Of a DNA stretch of 64,000 bases, positions 47,202 to 57,012 are shown piece by piece (position 1 is the stretch's first letter; each line of letters starts with the position of its first letter). The notes beneath the pieces were generated by a model. The model searched no databases. It saw only the letters and a program-made list of their open reading frames with translations, and was not told the DNA's origin. Source of the stretch: Rhizobium sp. BK602 (GTDB lineage Bacteria; Pseudomonadota; Alphaproteobacteria; Rhizobiales; Rhizobiaceae); the NCBI RefSeq assembly GCF_014195095.1, contig NZ_JACIBC010000001.1:310001-374000 (forward strand), read 5' to 3'. The translations under genes were made by a program, and so were the position numbers.

Positions 47202-48875
47202 ATGCTGACCCAGCTTTCGATCCGCGATATCGTTCTGATCGAGCGGCTGGATCTTGCCTTTGAGACCGGTCTGTCGGTTCTGACTGGCGAAACGGGTGCG
47301 GGTAAATCCATCTTGCTCGACAGCCTGTCGCTGGCCCTTGGTGGGCGCGGCGACGGCGGTCTCGTGCGTCATGGCGAGGATCGCGGCCAGGTAACGGCCG
47401 TGTTCGATGTCGACATGAAGCATGCCGCCCGCAAGCTTCTGCGCGAGAACGGCATAGACGATGACGGCGATCTGATTTTTCGCCGCACGCAGTCCGCCGA
47501 CGGGCGCACCAAGGCTTTCGTCAACGATCAACCCCTCAGCGTTCAACTGATGCGCCAGGTCGGCCAGCTGCTGGTCGAAATCCACGGACAGCATGACGAC
47601 CGTGCCCTGGTTGATACGGATGCGCATCGCATGCTGCTCGACGCCTTCGCCGGCATTGGCGAGGAAACGCAGGCGCTCGGACGTCTTCATAAGGTCTGGC
47701 GCGATACGGAGCGGACGCTCAGGAAGCAGCGGGACCAAGTGGAAAATGCGGCCCGCGAGGCCGATTATCTGCGCGCCGCCGTCGAGGAATTGGAAAAACT
47801 GTCGCCGCAGGATGGCGAAGAGGACGAGCTGGCCGAGAAACGCTCGCGGATGATGAAGGCTGAGCGGATTGCGGGCGATATTGCTGAGGCGTCCGAATTC
47901 CTGAACGGCAATGCCTCTCCCGTGCCGCATATCGCCTCGCTGGTGCGCCGCCTGGAGCGCAAGAGCCATGAGGCGCCGGGTCTGCTCGAAGACACGGTGG
48001 CCTTGCTCGATGCGGCGCTGGACCAGCTTTCCAATGCGCAGATGGAAGTGGAAGCGGCGCTACGAAAGACCGAATACGATCCGCGCGAACTGGAGCGCGT
48101 CGAAGAGCGGCTTTTCGCGCTGCGTGCCGCCTCGCGCAAATATTCCGTGCCGGTCACCGAACTGCCGGCGCTGGCCGAGAAAATGGTCGCCGATCTCGCC
48201 GATCTCGATGCCGGCGAGGAGCGGCTGGCGCGACTGGATGCCGAGTTGGCGGTTGCCAAGGCCGCCTATGACGCCGCAGCGCGCAGCCTTTCCGAGAAAC
48301 GCCATCATGCCGGCGAAGCGCTTGCCGCCGCCGTCATGGCCGAGCTGCCGGCGCTGAAGCTGGAGCGGGCGCGCTTCATGGTGGAAATTACGACGGACGC
48401 CGAAGAGGCAACCGCCGACGGGATCGACACGATCGAGTTCCATGTGCAAACGAACCCCGGCACCCGGCCCGGTCCGATCACCAAGGTCGCTTCCGGCGGC
48501 GAGCTGTCGCGCTTTCTGCTGGCGCTCAAGGTGGCGTTGGCCGATCGCGGCTCCGCTCCGACCCTGGTCTTCGATGAAATCGACACCGGTGTGGGCGGCG
48601 CTGTGGCCGACGCCATCGGCCAGCGGCTGAAGCGGCTTTCGGAGCGGGTGCAGGTGCTTTCCGTCACGCATGCGCCGCAGGTCGCCGCGCGCGCCGCGAC
48701 GCATCTTCTGATTTCCAAGGGTCCAATCGCCGCCGGCTCGGAGAAGATCTCCACCCGCGTCGCCACCATGGCGCCGACCGACCGCACCGAGGAAATCGCC
48801 CGCATGCTCGCCGGCGCATCGGTCACCGAGGAGGCGAGGGCGGCCGCCAAGCGGCTGTTGGCGGGCAACGGCTGA
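47202..48875 (+). CDS. recN: DNA repair protein RecN
   Basis: A 557-residue SMC-like ATPase. Walker A is TGETGAGKSILLDSL near residue 30; long coiled-coil arms (about 150-360) separate it from the C-terminal signature GGELSRFLLALK and Walker B PTLVFDEIDTGVGG, followed by the H-loop region VLSVTHAPQVAA. RecN helps recombinational repair of double-strand breaks and is normally SOS-induced; I saw no clear LexA box directly upstream. It is probably co-transcribed with bamD; ligA follows after 80 nt. Confidence 0.95.
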   Translation: MLTQLSIRDIVLIERLDLAFETGLSVLTGETGAGKSILLDSLSLALGGRGDGGLVRHGEDRGQVTAVFDVDMKHAARKLLRENGIDDDGDLIFRRTQSADGRTKAFVNDQPLSVQLMRQVGQLLVEIHGQHDDRALVDTDAHRMLLDAFAGIGEETQALGRLHKVWRDTERTLRKQRDQVENAAREADYLRAAVEELEKLSPQDGEEDELAEKRSRMMKAERIAGDIAEASEFLNGNASPVPHIASLVRRLERKSHEAPGLLEDTVALLDAALDQLSNAQMEVEAALRKTEYDPRELERVEERLFALRAASRKYSVPVTELPALAEKMVADLADLDAGEERLARLDAELAVAKAAYDAAARSLSEKRHHAGEALAAAVMAELPALKLERARFMVEITTDAEEATADGIDTIEFHVQTNPGTRPGPITKVASGGELSRFLLALKVALADRGSAPTLVFDEIDTGVGGAVADAIGQRLKRLSERVQVLSVTHAPQVAARAATHLLISKGPIAAGSEKISTRVATMAPTDRTEEIARMLAGASVTEEARAAAKRLLAGNG

Positions 48876-48925
48876 AAAGCTTAGGTCTCACCCTCTCCAC
48901 TTCCCATTCCCCGATTTTTCACTAA

Positions 48926-51109
<2,184 letters not shown>

Positions 51110-51115
51110 TGCGGC

Positions 51116-51141
51116 GGCGGCAAATCGATGAATTTGCCGCC
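51116..51141. terminator. Hairpin between convergent ligA and GNAT genes
   Basis: A perfect 10-bp stem GGCGGCAAAT/ATTTGCCGCC with a 6-nt loop lies between the two convergent stops. It could end both transcripts, although T-runs are short. Confidence 0.6.
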
Positions 51142-51149
51142 TGTTGCGT

Positions 51150-51689
51150 TCATATCCTCAGCCGGGCCATCGCGAAGGCATCGACATATTCGCCGTTGCG
51201 AAAGGCAAAGGCCTTGTGTCTTCCTTCGGTCTCGAAGCCGAATTTTTCGTAGAGCCGGATTGCGGGCGCGTTGTCGACATAGACGGTCAGTTCCAGCCGC
51301 TTGATCGCCAGCCAGTTGTCGGCGGCATCCACGAGGGCGCCAAGCAGCGCCGAGCCGACGCCACGGCCGGTGAAATCGTCATGAACGCCCATGCCGAGAT
51401 GGCCGGTATGGATCTGCCGGCCGGAATGGCGGCGCAGGCCGGCATTGCCGATGATCCGGCCGTCGAGAACGGCAACGAGGTTGATGGCATCGGGGTTGGG
51501 TTTTTCCAGCCATTGCCGGGTATCCTCGATGCTTTGAAAAGGCAGGCGTAGCGTGCCGGCGCGAAAGCCGGGCAGGTTGGCGATCGTCGCGATCCCTTCG
51601 GCATCGGCGGGGCGCGCGGCACGGATCTCTACCGTTCCGGCACTGCTGCCGGATCGTCGCTCATTCGGATCTTCCTGTTCGGAATTCAT
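51150..51689 (-). CDS. GNAT-family N-acetyltransferase
   Basis: A 179-residue acetyltransferase. The GNAT core is clear: IRAARPADAEGIATIANLPG at the start, the acetyl-CoA loop GRGVGSALLGALVDAAD near residue 120, LTVYVDNAPAIRLYEKFGFETEGRHK near 145, and a basic end. Such a pattern often acetylates amino acids, peptides or antibiotics; the substrate is not predictable. I chose the ATG at 51689 because AAGGAG lies 6 nt upstream. An 11-bp hairpin is present in its 5' leader. Confidence 0.86.
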   Translation of the reverse strand: MNSEQEDPNERRSGSSAGTVEIRAARPADAEGIATIANLPGFRAGTLRLPFQSIEDTRQWLEKPNPDAINLVAVLDGRIIGNAGLRRHSGRQIHTGHLGMGVHDDFTGRGVGSALLGALVDAADNWLAIKRLELTVYVDNAPAIRLYEKFGFETEGRHKAFAFRNGEYVDAFAMARLRI

Positions 51690-52047
51690 AGGCTCTCCTT
51701 GATGTTGGGGAGGAGAGCGAAGGTTCAACCCTGCTCGCCTCGGCAGGGTTGAAGGGGATCGCAGTCAGCTTAACGCAATGCCGCTCCCACTCGCCCTGCA
51801 AGGGGTGAGGTGGTGAGAATATGCATCGTGGTGGCGCGGTTTGCGATCATGCGGACAGCTTCCCGTGCTTTTGCTGCGAAGTCAACAGGCTTGCGGTGCC
51901 GCGCCAGACGTCGGCTTCAGCCTATCCCGGCGAGCCGCGCGTAAGGCGTGGGGATTCAAGCATTCTCCTCTCTTGCATCCCTCCGGCGCCATCTTACTTT
52001 AGCGGTGCCGCCCGAACTTAGGGGTGGCGGATGTCGGAGGATGATTG
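51690..52047. other. Divergent region between GNAT and creA
   Basis: A 358-base gap with the 51724-51753 hairpin near GNAT. The remaining sequence shows no convincing gene. It should hold promoters for both flanking genes. Confidence 0.55.
51724..51753 (-). promoter_or_regulatory. Leader hairpin before the GNAT gene
   Basis: A perfect 11-bp stem TTCAACCCTGC/GCAGGGTTGAA with an 8-nt loop ends 35 nt upstream of the GNAT start codon. With no T-run it is not an ordinary terminator; it may affect mRNA stability or translation. Confidence 0.4.
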
Positions 52048-52539
52048 ATGAGGTCTTTGAAGTTGCATGCCGCGCTTGCCGCGTTCCTGGCGCTGGCGCC
52101 CGTTACCGCATCCGCCGAGGTCGTCGGCAAGGTGGGGGTGGACTGGACCGGCAATGATATTCTGGTCGATGCCGTGCCCGACCCCGGCGTGTCGGGTGTC
52201 ACCTGCCACGTCACCTATTTCGACCGCAGCGTCATCGATCGGCTGCGAAAGGGCAACTGGTTCGAGGACCCGTCCAACAATTCCATCGCCTGCCGCCAGA
52301 CCGGGCCGATCAGCATCGGCGATATCAATCTCTCGCAGAGCGGCGAGGAGGTGTTTCGCGCCGGGCTGTCGCTGATCTGGAAGAAGCTCGTGGTCACCCG
52401 GATCTATGACAAGAAGAACGATACGCTCATCTATCTCATTCATTCGCGCGAATTGACCGACGGCTCGGCAAAGATGGCGATTTCCACCATTCCGCTGTTC
52501 GGCCAGGCCGTCAATTGGAAGAACGGCAAGCCGAATTGA
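52048..52539 (+). CDS. creA: CreA family protein
   Basis: A 163-residue exported protein: signal peptide to about ASAEVVG, then the CreA domain with VGVDWTGNDILVDAVPDPGVSGVTCHV and DRLRKGNWFEDPSNNSIACRQTGP. The biochemical function of CreA is unknown; in E. coli the gene lies beside the CreBC two-component system, which is absent here. Two Cys in the mature part may form a disulfide. The ATG at 52048 follows GGAGG by 7 nt; an adjacent TTG start 3 nt earlier is possible. Confidence 0.92.
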   Translation: MRSLKLHAALAAFLALAPVTASAEVVGKVGVDWTGNDILVDAVPDPGVSGVTCHVTYFDRSVIDRLRKGNWFEDPSNNSIACRQTGPISIGDINLSQSGEEVFRAGLSLIWKKLVVTRIYDKKNDTLIYLIHSRELTDGSAKMAISTIPLFGQAVNWKNGKPN

Positions 52540-52750
52540 GATTGCGGATATAGGCCCTGGACAACCACTGAGCGGCTTGTACCAAAAAAAGTTTATCCTT
52601 TTGGTTGCCCAATCCCTCGTGGCAGCTTTCCCATTGCGTCGTTTTGGTGCAGTTTTATGGGCGAACGTGGGAGTGCCACTCCTATCTGTTCACGGCCTGC
52701 CTGGTCGGCGCACCGGCTACACCCCTGCCGACGCCGATTTTAGAAATACG

Positions 52751-52780
52751 ATCGCCCTGAAGTTGACGCTTCAGGGCGAT
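52751..52780 (-). terminator. Terminator hairpin downstream of cheW
   Basis: A perfect 12-bp stem ATCGCCCTGAAG/CTTCAGGGCGAT with a 6-nt loop lies 25 nt past the cheW stop. The T-run on the minus strand is short, so strength is uncertain. Confidence 0.6.
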
Positions 52781-52804
52781 TTCGATTTGGGTGATTTTTC
52801 GCGG

Positions 52805-53269
52805 TCAGGCTGCTTGCGCCAACTGCTCGGCGATAACGGTATCGAGGTTGAGGAAGCAGACCATGGTCTTTTCCAGCGCAACGATGCCGCGGCAGAAGGC
52901 GCGCTGTGTTTCCGGGATGATCTCCGGCGCCGGCTGCAGGTCCTCGCTCTTGATGCTCATCATGTCGGAGACCTGCTCGACCAGCAGGCCGACGAGCTTG
53001 CCGGCGATATCCGTGACGATGATGGCGGAGCGCTCCGATGGTTCCGTCATCTTCATGCCGAGGCGGCAGGCCATGTCGATGACCGGAATCACCGCGCCGC
53101 GCAGGTTGATGAGGCCGAGCACATAGGGTGGCGTATGCGGCATCGGCGTCACCGGTGCCCAACCGCGGATTTCGCGGATGGCCATGATGTCGATGCAGAA
53201 TTCCTGGTCGCCGAGATGGAAGGAGACGATTTCCAGGTAGGAGCCCGATTGTTTGATGGCATTCGTCAT
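52805..53269 (-). CDS. cheW: Orphan chemotaxis coupling protein CheW
   Basis: A 154-residue cytoplasmic adaptor consisting of a single CheW domain. It begins YLEIVSFHLGDQEFCIDIMAIREIRG and has LGLINLRGAVIPVIDM and LVEQVSDMMSI, the usual CheW signatures. CheW bridges methyl-accepting chemoreceptors and the CheA kinase. No other chemotaxis gene lies in the window, so this is a separately placed copy. I chose the ATG at 53269 because it gives the domain its normal N-terminus; an in-frame upstream extension has low homology. Confidence 0.93.
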   Translation of the reverse strand: MTNAIKQSGSYLEIVSFHLGDQEFCIDIMAIREIRGWAPVTPMPHTPPYVLGLINLRGAVIPVIDMACRLGMKMTEPSERSAIIVTDIAGKLVGLLVEQVSDMMSIKSEDLQPAPEIIPETQRAFCRGIVALEKTMVCFLNLDTVIAEQLAQAA

Positions 53270-53645
53270 GATGAGAACGTCCCATTGGCGCCGGCAGCAG
53301 GCGGCGGTCACGATGAAAGAGGATCGGCTGGAGCGGCTCGGCGAGGCTTCAGCGTCCGGAGGCTGTTGCGCCAAAGGCGTCTTGCGGCTCCGGCGGGCGT
53401 CATGCCCTTGTAAGCAAGATTTATCCGCCGCGGCTTTCCGCGGCGGGCGAGTCCGATCTCGCCCATATGCTGCAGATGTTGGCGCGGAGTGGTTAGGATT
53501 GCTTTAACGAGAGCCTTCCGGCGCGGGTTTTTCGGAAAACATCTTCTTGAATTGCGTCTCCCGGCTCGACCCGCTACATCCGGACAATGATTGCCCGCCC
53601 TCTCGGATATCGAGTTGCAGCCGGGCGAGGTGAGGAAATGCAGCG
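53270..53645. other. Divergent region between cheW and the SCO gene
   Basis: A 376-base gap. A 9-bp GC-rich hairpin (CCGCCGCGG/CCGCGGCGG, 53425-53446) lies in the cheW leader direction. No supported gene was found. Confidence 0.55.
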
Positions 53646-54248
53646 ATGAAGACCGTGCGGATAGTTGTCTGGGTGGCCGTGTTGATCGTGGCCGGGATAT
53701 TGGGGTGGTTGACGGTCGGGGGACCGAAATCGCCGCAGGCGGTGGCGGAAGGGCCTTATGGCGTGCCGTTCACGCTGGTCGCACAGAACGGTCAGCCGAT
53801 CAGCGAACAGGCGTTTCGCGGCAGGCCGGCGGCGCTGTTCTTCGGCTACACGCATTGCCCCGACGTCTGCCCGACGACGTTGTTCGAAATGAACGGCTGG
53901 CTGCAGAAGGTCGATCCGGATGGCACGAAGCTCAACGCCTATTTCGTCACGGTCGATCCGGAGCGCGATACGCCGGAGATCATGAACCAGTACGTCTCCA
54001 ATGTCTCCAGCCGCATCACCGGCATTTCCGGCGATCCCGGCAAGGTGATGGACATGATCAAGGGATTCCGGGTCTACGCCAAGAAAGTTCCGCTCGACGA
54101 GAAGGAGCCGAACGGTGATTATACCATGGATCACACTGCCTCGGTTTTCCTGCTCGATTCCGCCGGCCGTTTCGCCGGAACGATCGCCTATCAGGAAGAT
54201 CCCGATACCGCAGTCAAGAAGCTGGAGAATCTGATCAAGAAAGGGTAG
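53646..54248 (+). CDS. SCO1/SenC family copper protein
   Basis: A 200-residue protein with an N-terminal membrane anchor (IVVWVAVLIVAGILGWL) and a periplasmic thioredoxin-like domain. Copper ligands are all present: the CPDVCP motif (Cys 71 and Cys 75) and His 163 in MDHTASVF. FFGYTHCPDVCP, FVTVDPERDTPE and VFLLDSAGRFAG are standard. SCO proteins help load copper into the CuA site of cytochrome oxidase or act in redox sensing. The oxidase genes are not nearby. The FAD monooxygenase gene follows after 7 nt. Confidence 0.93.
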   Translation: MKTVRIVVWVAVLIVAGILGWLTVGGPKSPQAVAEGPYGVPFTLVAQNGQPISEQAFRGRPAALFFGYTHCPDVCPTTLFEMNGWLQKVDPDGTKLNAYFVTVDPERDTPEIMNQYVSNVSSRITGISGDPGKVMDMIKGFRVYAKKVPLDEKEPNGDYTMDHTASVFLLDSAGRFAGTIAYQEDPDTAVKKLENLIKKG

Positions 54249-54255
54249 GGCGCCG

Positions 54256-55404
54256 ATGGGGGATGGTGCCGGAGGAGAGAGGAAGTCCAAATTCATCCTG
54301 ATTGCGGGCGCGGGGCCGGCCGGATTGGCGGCGGCACTGGAACTGGCCCGGCGCGGCTTTGCGCCGCGCATCGTCGATGACGGCGACGGGCCGGTGCCGC
54401 CGGAGGAAAGCCGCGCGCTCGGCGTCAATGCCCGCACGCTGACGCTGCTTTCTCCGTCCGGTGTGGCCGAGCGCATTGTCACCGCCGCGCAGCCGATCGC
54501 TCATTTCCGCATCCGCTCGGGCAGCAAAACCTTGGCCGATGTCGATACGCGGCAGGTGCGGGGCCGTTTCGGCGCCATGCATGCCTTGGCGCAGGGGGTG
54601 ACGGAGCGGCTGTTGATTGAGGCACTGGCGTCTTATGGCATCGCGCCGGAATGGCGGACCGCGATCGCGGCGGAGCCGATCGCCGATGTTCTGGCGCCGG
54701 TGGTGACGCTGCGGCGCGCGGACGGGGCGACGGAAACGCTGCGCCCGGATATAGTGATCGGCGCCGACGGCGCGCATTCGGCGGTCCGCAAGGCGCTGGG
54801 CGCCGGTTTCCCCGGCGAGGCGCTTGAAGCCTATTTCCATATTGCCGATTTTCGCTATGTCAAACCGGTGGATGCGCAATTCGCCGAGATCACCCTCTTC
54901 GATCCCGGCATGATCGGACGGTTGCCGGTCTCCGGAGACGTCCTTCGCTACATCTCGACGCGGCAGGATTTCGAAGACCGTATCGTCCATCCGGAGGTCG
55001 TCGCCGAAAAAGTCTGGGTCTCGCAGTTCCGTATCCATTTCCGCCATGTCGAGCCGATGGCCAAGGGCAACGTCTTCCTGGTGGGCGATGCGGCGCATAT
55101 TCACTCGCCGGCGGGCGCGCGCGGGATGAATCTTGGCATGGAGGATGGGTGCTGGCTCGCCTGGCTCATTGCGGAGGGCCGCGAACAAGAGTATTCGGCA
55201 CTGAGAATTCCAGCCGTGAAGCAGGTGCTGAAGCAGACCTATGGTCTCACGCGCCTGATCACCATGGAAAATCCGCTGGCGATTGCGACGCGCAATCTGG
55301 TCGCGCCGCTGCTTCTGCGTTTCGGGCCGGCGCGGCGCAGGCTGCTTCATAATATCGCCGGTTATGATACGCCGAAGCCGCCGTGGATCGACTGGGCCGA
55401 ATGA
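54256..55404 (+). CDS. FAD-dependent aromatic-ring monooxygenase family (PHBH fold)
   Basis: A 382-residue flavoprotein. Dinucleotide-binding GAGPAGLAAALELARRG is at residue 17 onward; GADGAHSAVRKALG (the DG motif) is near 180; and VGDAAHIHSPAGARGMNLGMEDGC (GD motif) is near 280. These three mark class A flavin hydroxylases, such as PHBH, UbiH and aromatic-ring hydroxylases. The substrate is not clear. It is only 7 nt after the SCO gene and about 20 nt before prmA, suggesting one transcript of unrelated jobs. Confidence 0.85.
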   Translation: MGDGAGGERKSKFILIAGAGPAGLAAALELARRGFAPRIVDDGDGPVPPEESRALGVNARTLTLLSPSGVAERIVTAAQPIAHFRIRSGSKTLADVDTRQVRGRFGAMHALAQGVTERLLIEALASYGIAPEWRTAIAAEPIADVLAPVVTLRRADGATETLRPDIVIGADGAHSAVRKALGAGFPGEALEAYFHIADFRYVKPVDAQFAEITLFDPGMIGRLPVSGDVLRYISTRQDFEDRIVHPEVVAEKVWVSQFRIHFRHVEPMAKGNVFLVGDAAHIHSPAGARGMNLGMEDGCWLAWLIAEGREQEYSALRIPAVKQVLKQTYGLTRLITMENPLAIATRNLVAPLLLRFGPARRRLLHNIAGYDTPKPPWIDWAE

Positions 55405-55423
55405 AATTAGAGAGACCGAAGAA

Positions 55424-56302
55424 TTGAGCGAAATCCGCCTGTATGTGACGACGACCGAGAGACAAGCCGAACAGATTCTCGATCTGATGACGCCCGTTTT
55501 CGAAGACGAGGAATTGCCGATCGCGACCACCGAGATCGACGAGAAAAAGGATATCTGGGAAGCCTCGATCTATCTCTATGCCGATGAAGAGGAAGGTGTG
55601 CGCGCCCGGTTCGAGGCGCTGCTGAAGCCCGCCTTTCCGGGGCTTGCCATCGAAAAGGAGGTCATTCCCGACGTCGACTGGATCGCCAAGTCGCTGGAGG
55701 GGCTGAAGCCGGTCCGTGCGGGCCGTTTCCTGGTGCATGGATCGCATGACCGCGACAAGGTGCGGCCGAGCGATATCGCCATCGAGATCGATGCCGGCCA
55801 GGCTTTCGGAACCGGTCATCACGGTACGACGGCGGGTTGCCTGGAGATGATCGAGACGGTGCTCGCTGCCCGCAAGGTGCGCAATGCCCTCGATCTCGGT
55901 ACCGGCAGCGGCGTGTTGGCGCTCGGCGTGCGAAAGCTGCGCAATATTCCGGTTCTGGCCACGGACATCGATCCCATCGCCGTGCGCGTCGCCCGCGAGA
56001 ATGTTCGCCGCAACGGCATCGCGTCCGGCATCTCGCTGGAAACCGCGCCGGGGTTCCATTCCACGGCCTTTTCACGCCATGGGCCGTTCGACCTGATCAT
56101 CGCCAATATTCTTGCCCGGCCGCTGATCAAGATGGCGCCGCAACTGGTCGCTCATCTGGCGCCCGGCGGCTCCGTCGTGCTTTCGGGCATTCTTGCCGAG
56201 CAGCGCTGGAAGGTGCTGGCGGCCTATAATGGCGCCAGGATGCGGCATGTGCGCACCATCTGGCGCAACGGCTGGGTCACCATCCATCTCGACCGGCCTT
56301 AA
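55424..56302 (+). CDS. prmA: Ribosomal protein L11 methyltransferase
   Basis: A 292-residue methyltransferase that trimethylates ribosomal protein L11. The N-terminal substrate-recognition domain has DWIAKSLEGLKPVRAGRFLVHGSHD; motif I is ALDLGTGSGVLALG; the preceding AGQAFGTGHHGTT is the PrmA signature; and ANILARPLIKMAPQL contains motif IV-like residues. The start is TTG at 55424 with a modest AGAGAGACCG upstream; no ATG in a sensible position exists. Length equals that of rhizobial PrmA. It follows the monooxygenase gene closely. Confidence 0.94.
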   Translation: MSEIRLYVTTTERQAEQILDLMTPVFEDEELPIATTEIDEKKDIWEASIYLYADEEEGVRARFEALLKPAFPGLAIEKEVIPDVDWIAKSLEGLKPVRAGRFLVHGSHDRDKVRPSDIAIEIDAGQAFGTGHHGTTAGCLEMIETVLAARKVRNALDLGTGSGVLALGVRKLRNIPVLATDIDPIAVRVARENVRRNGIASGISLETAPGFHSTAFSRHGPFDLIIANILARPLIKMAPQLVAHLAPGGSVVLSGILAEQRWKVLAAYNGARMRHVRTIWRNGWVTIHLDRP

Positions 56303-56370
56303 ACTCCTTTCCCCGCCTTGGAGCTTGTCGAAGAGGCGGGAGGGGACTTCAGTCTGAGCCTGAAACGCAA

Positions 56371-56394
56371 AAGGCGGTGCCGAAGCACCGCCTT
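56371..56394 (-). terminator. Terminator of the 46-residue small protein gene
   Basis: A perfect 10-bp stem AAGGCGGTGC/GCACCGCCTT with tetraloop CGAA. On the minus strand it is followed by TTTTGCGTTT, so it fits the small gene better than prmA, although it may stop both. Confidence 0.7.
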
Positions 56395-56529
56395 GCAGAT
56401 CGGTATTTGACCGATCTTGCCCGCGAGCGTGTGGAGGAGTGCTCAAGCGGGCTCTACCGTTCTGGTCCGATACAGGGTGGGAGGAGGAGTCCCTGTCCGA
56501 TCCGATGTGAACGCTAGCTTTTGTAACTG

Positions 56530-56670
56530 TTAGTGGCGACCGCCACGGCTGACGCCGATCGCCTTCGAGGTCTCGACTTCCAGCTGACGAAGCGAGCCGA
56601 CGGAGTGGCGTACGGTGCGACGCTCGCCGGCCAGCGCGGGGCTAACATATGCGGAGCGGGTGATAGGCAT
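56530..56670 (-). CDS. Conserved-looking 46-residue small protein
   Basis: A 47-codon frame on minus starting with ATG at 56670. The protein is hydrophilic and basic (MPITRSAYVSPALAGERRTV at the start, SRGGRH at the end) and has no membrane segment. A modest ribosome binding site (AAGGACC) lies upstream, and a minus-strand terminator follows 136 nt after the stop, which supports a separate small transcription unit. Codon use is that of the neighbouring genes. I do not recognise the family. It may bind nucleic acid, but that is a guess from charge alone. Confidence 0.55.
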   Translation of the reverse strand: MPITRSAYVSPALAGERRTVRHSVGSLRQLEVETSKAIGVSRGGRH

Positions 56671-57012
56671 TGTCTTTGGTCCTTTTCGAGCGGGTTCATC
56701 GTGAACCCCGTTTGTTGCGCTCCATATAGCGACTCGCCCTCTTGCGCGGCAGGGGGTGTGCTTCATGGGAGCTATGCAGTAGATGCATGTTTCGTGCCGT
56801 GAAGATGTCACAATCGAATCCGGATGCTCATCAAATGGGCGAATTCGTTAACGTCCGGCATTCGCATCCTGGCGCGCAGCGGCCGTCAGTTCCGGCCCGT
56901 GCATCGCTTGTGCGATCTAGCCGGAAAATCGTTTCCCACTTGCCCGGATCATGTTCTAACATGCTGTCGCCGCTTGCTTTCGCGGTTTCCAGGGTCATTT
57001 TCGGATTAAGCC
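56671..57012. other. Region between the 46-residue gene and the M24 peptidase gene
   Basis: A 342-base divergent gap that must hold promoters for both genes. I saw no repeat, hairpin or credible open frame in it. Confidence 0.55.

Noticed and set aside
52540..52750. Possible small gene in the creA-cheW gap
   Set aside because: No start codon with a ribosome binding site and no conserved-looking frame; the only structure is the cheW hairpin at its right end.
53318..53413. A 31-codon frame on the minus strand upstream of cheW, starting ATGACGCC
   Set aside because: Its ribosome binding site is weak and the peptide is a low-complexity R/A/P sequence typical of chance frames in GC-rich DNA.
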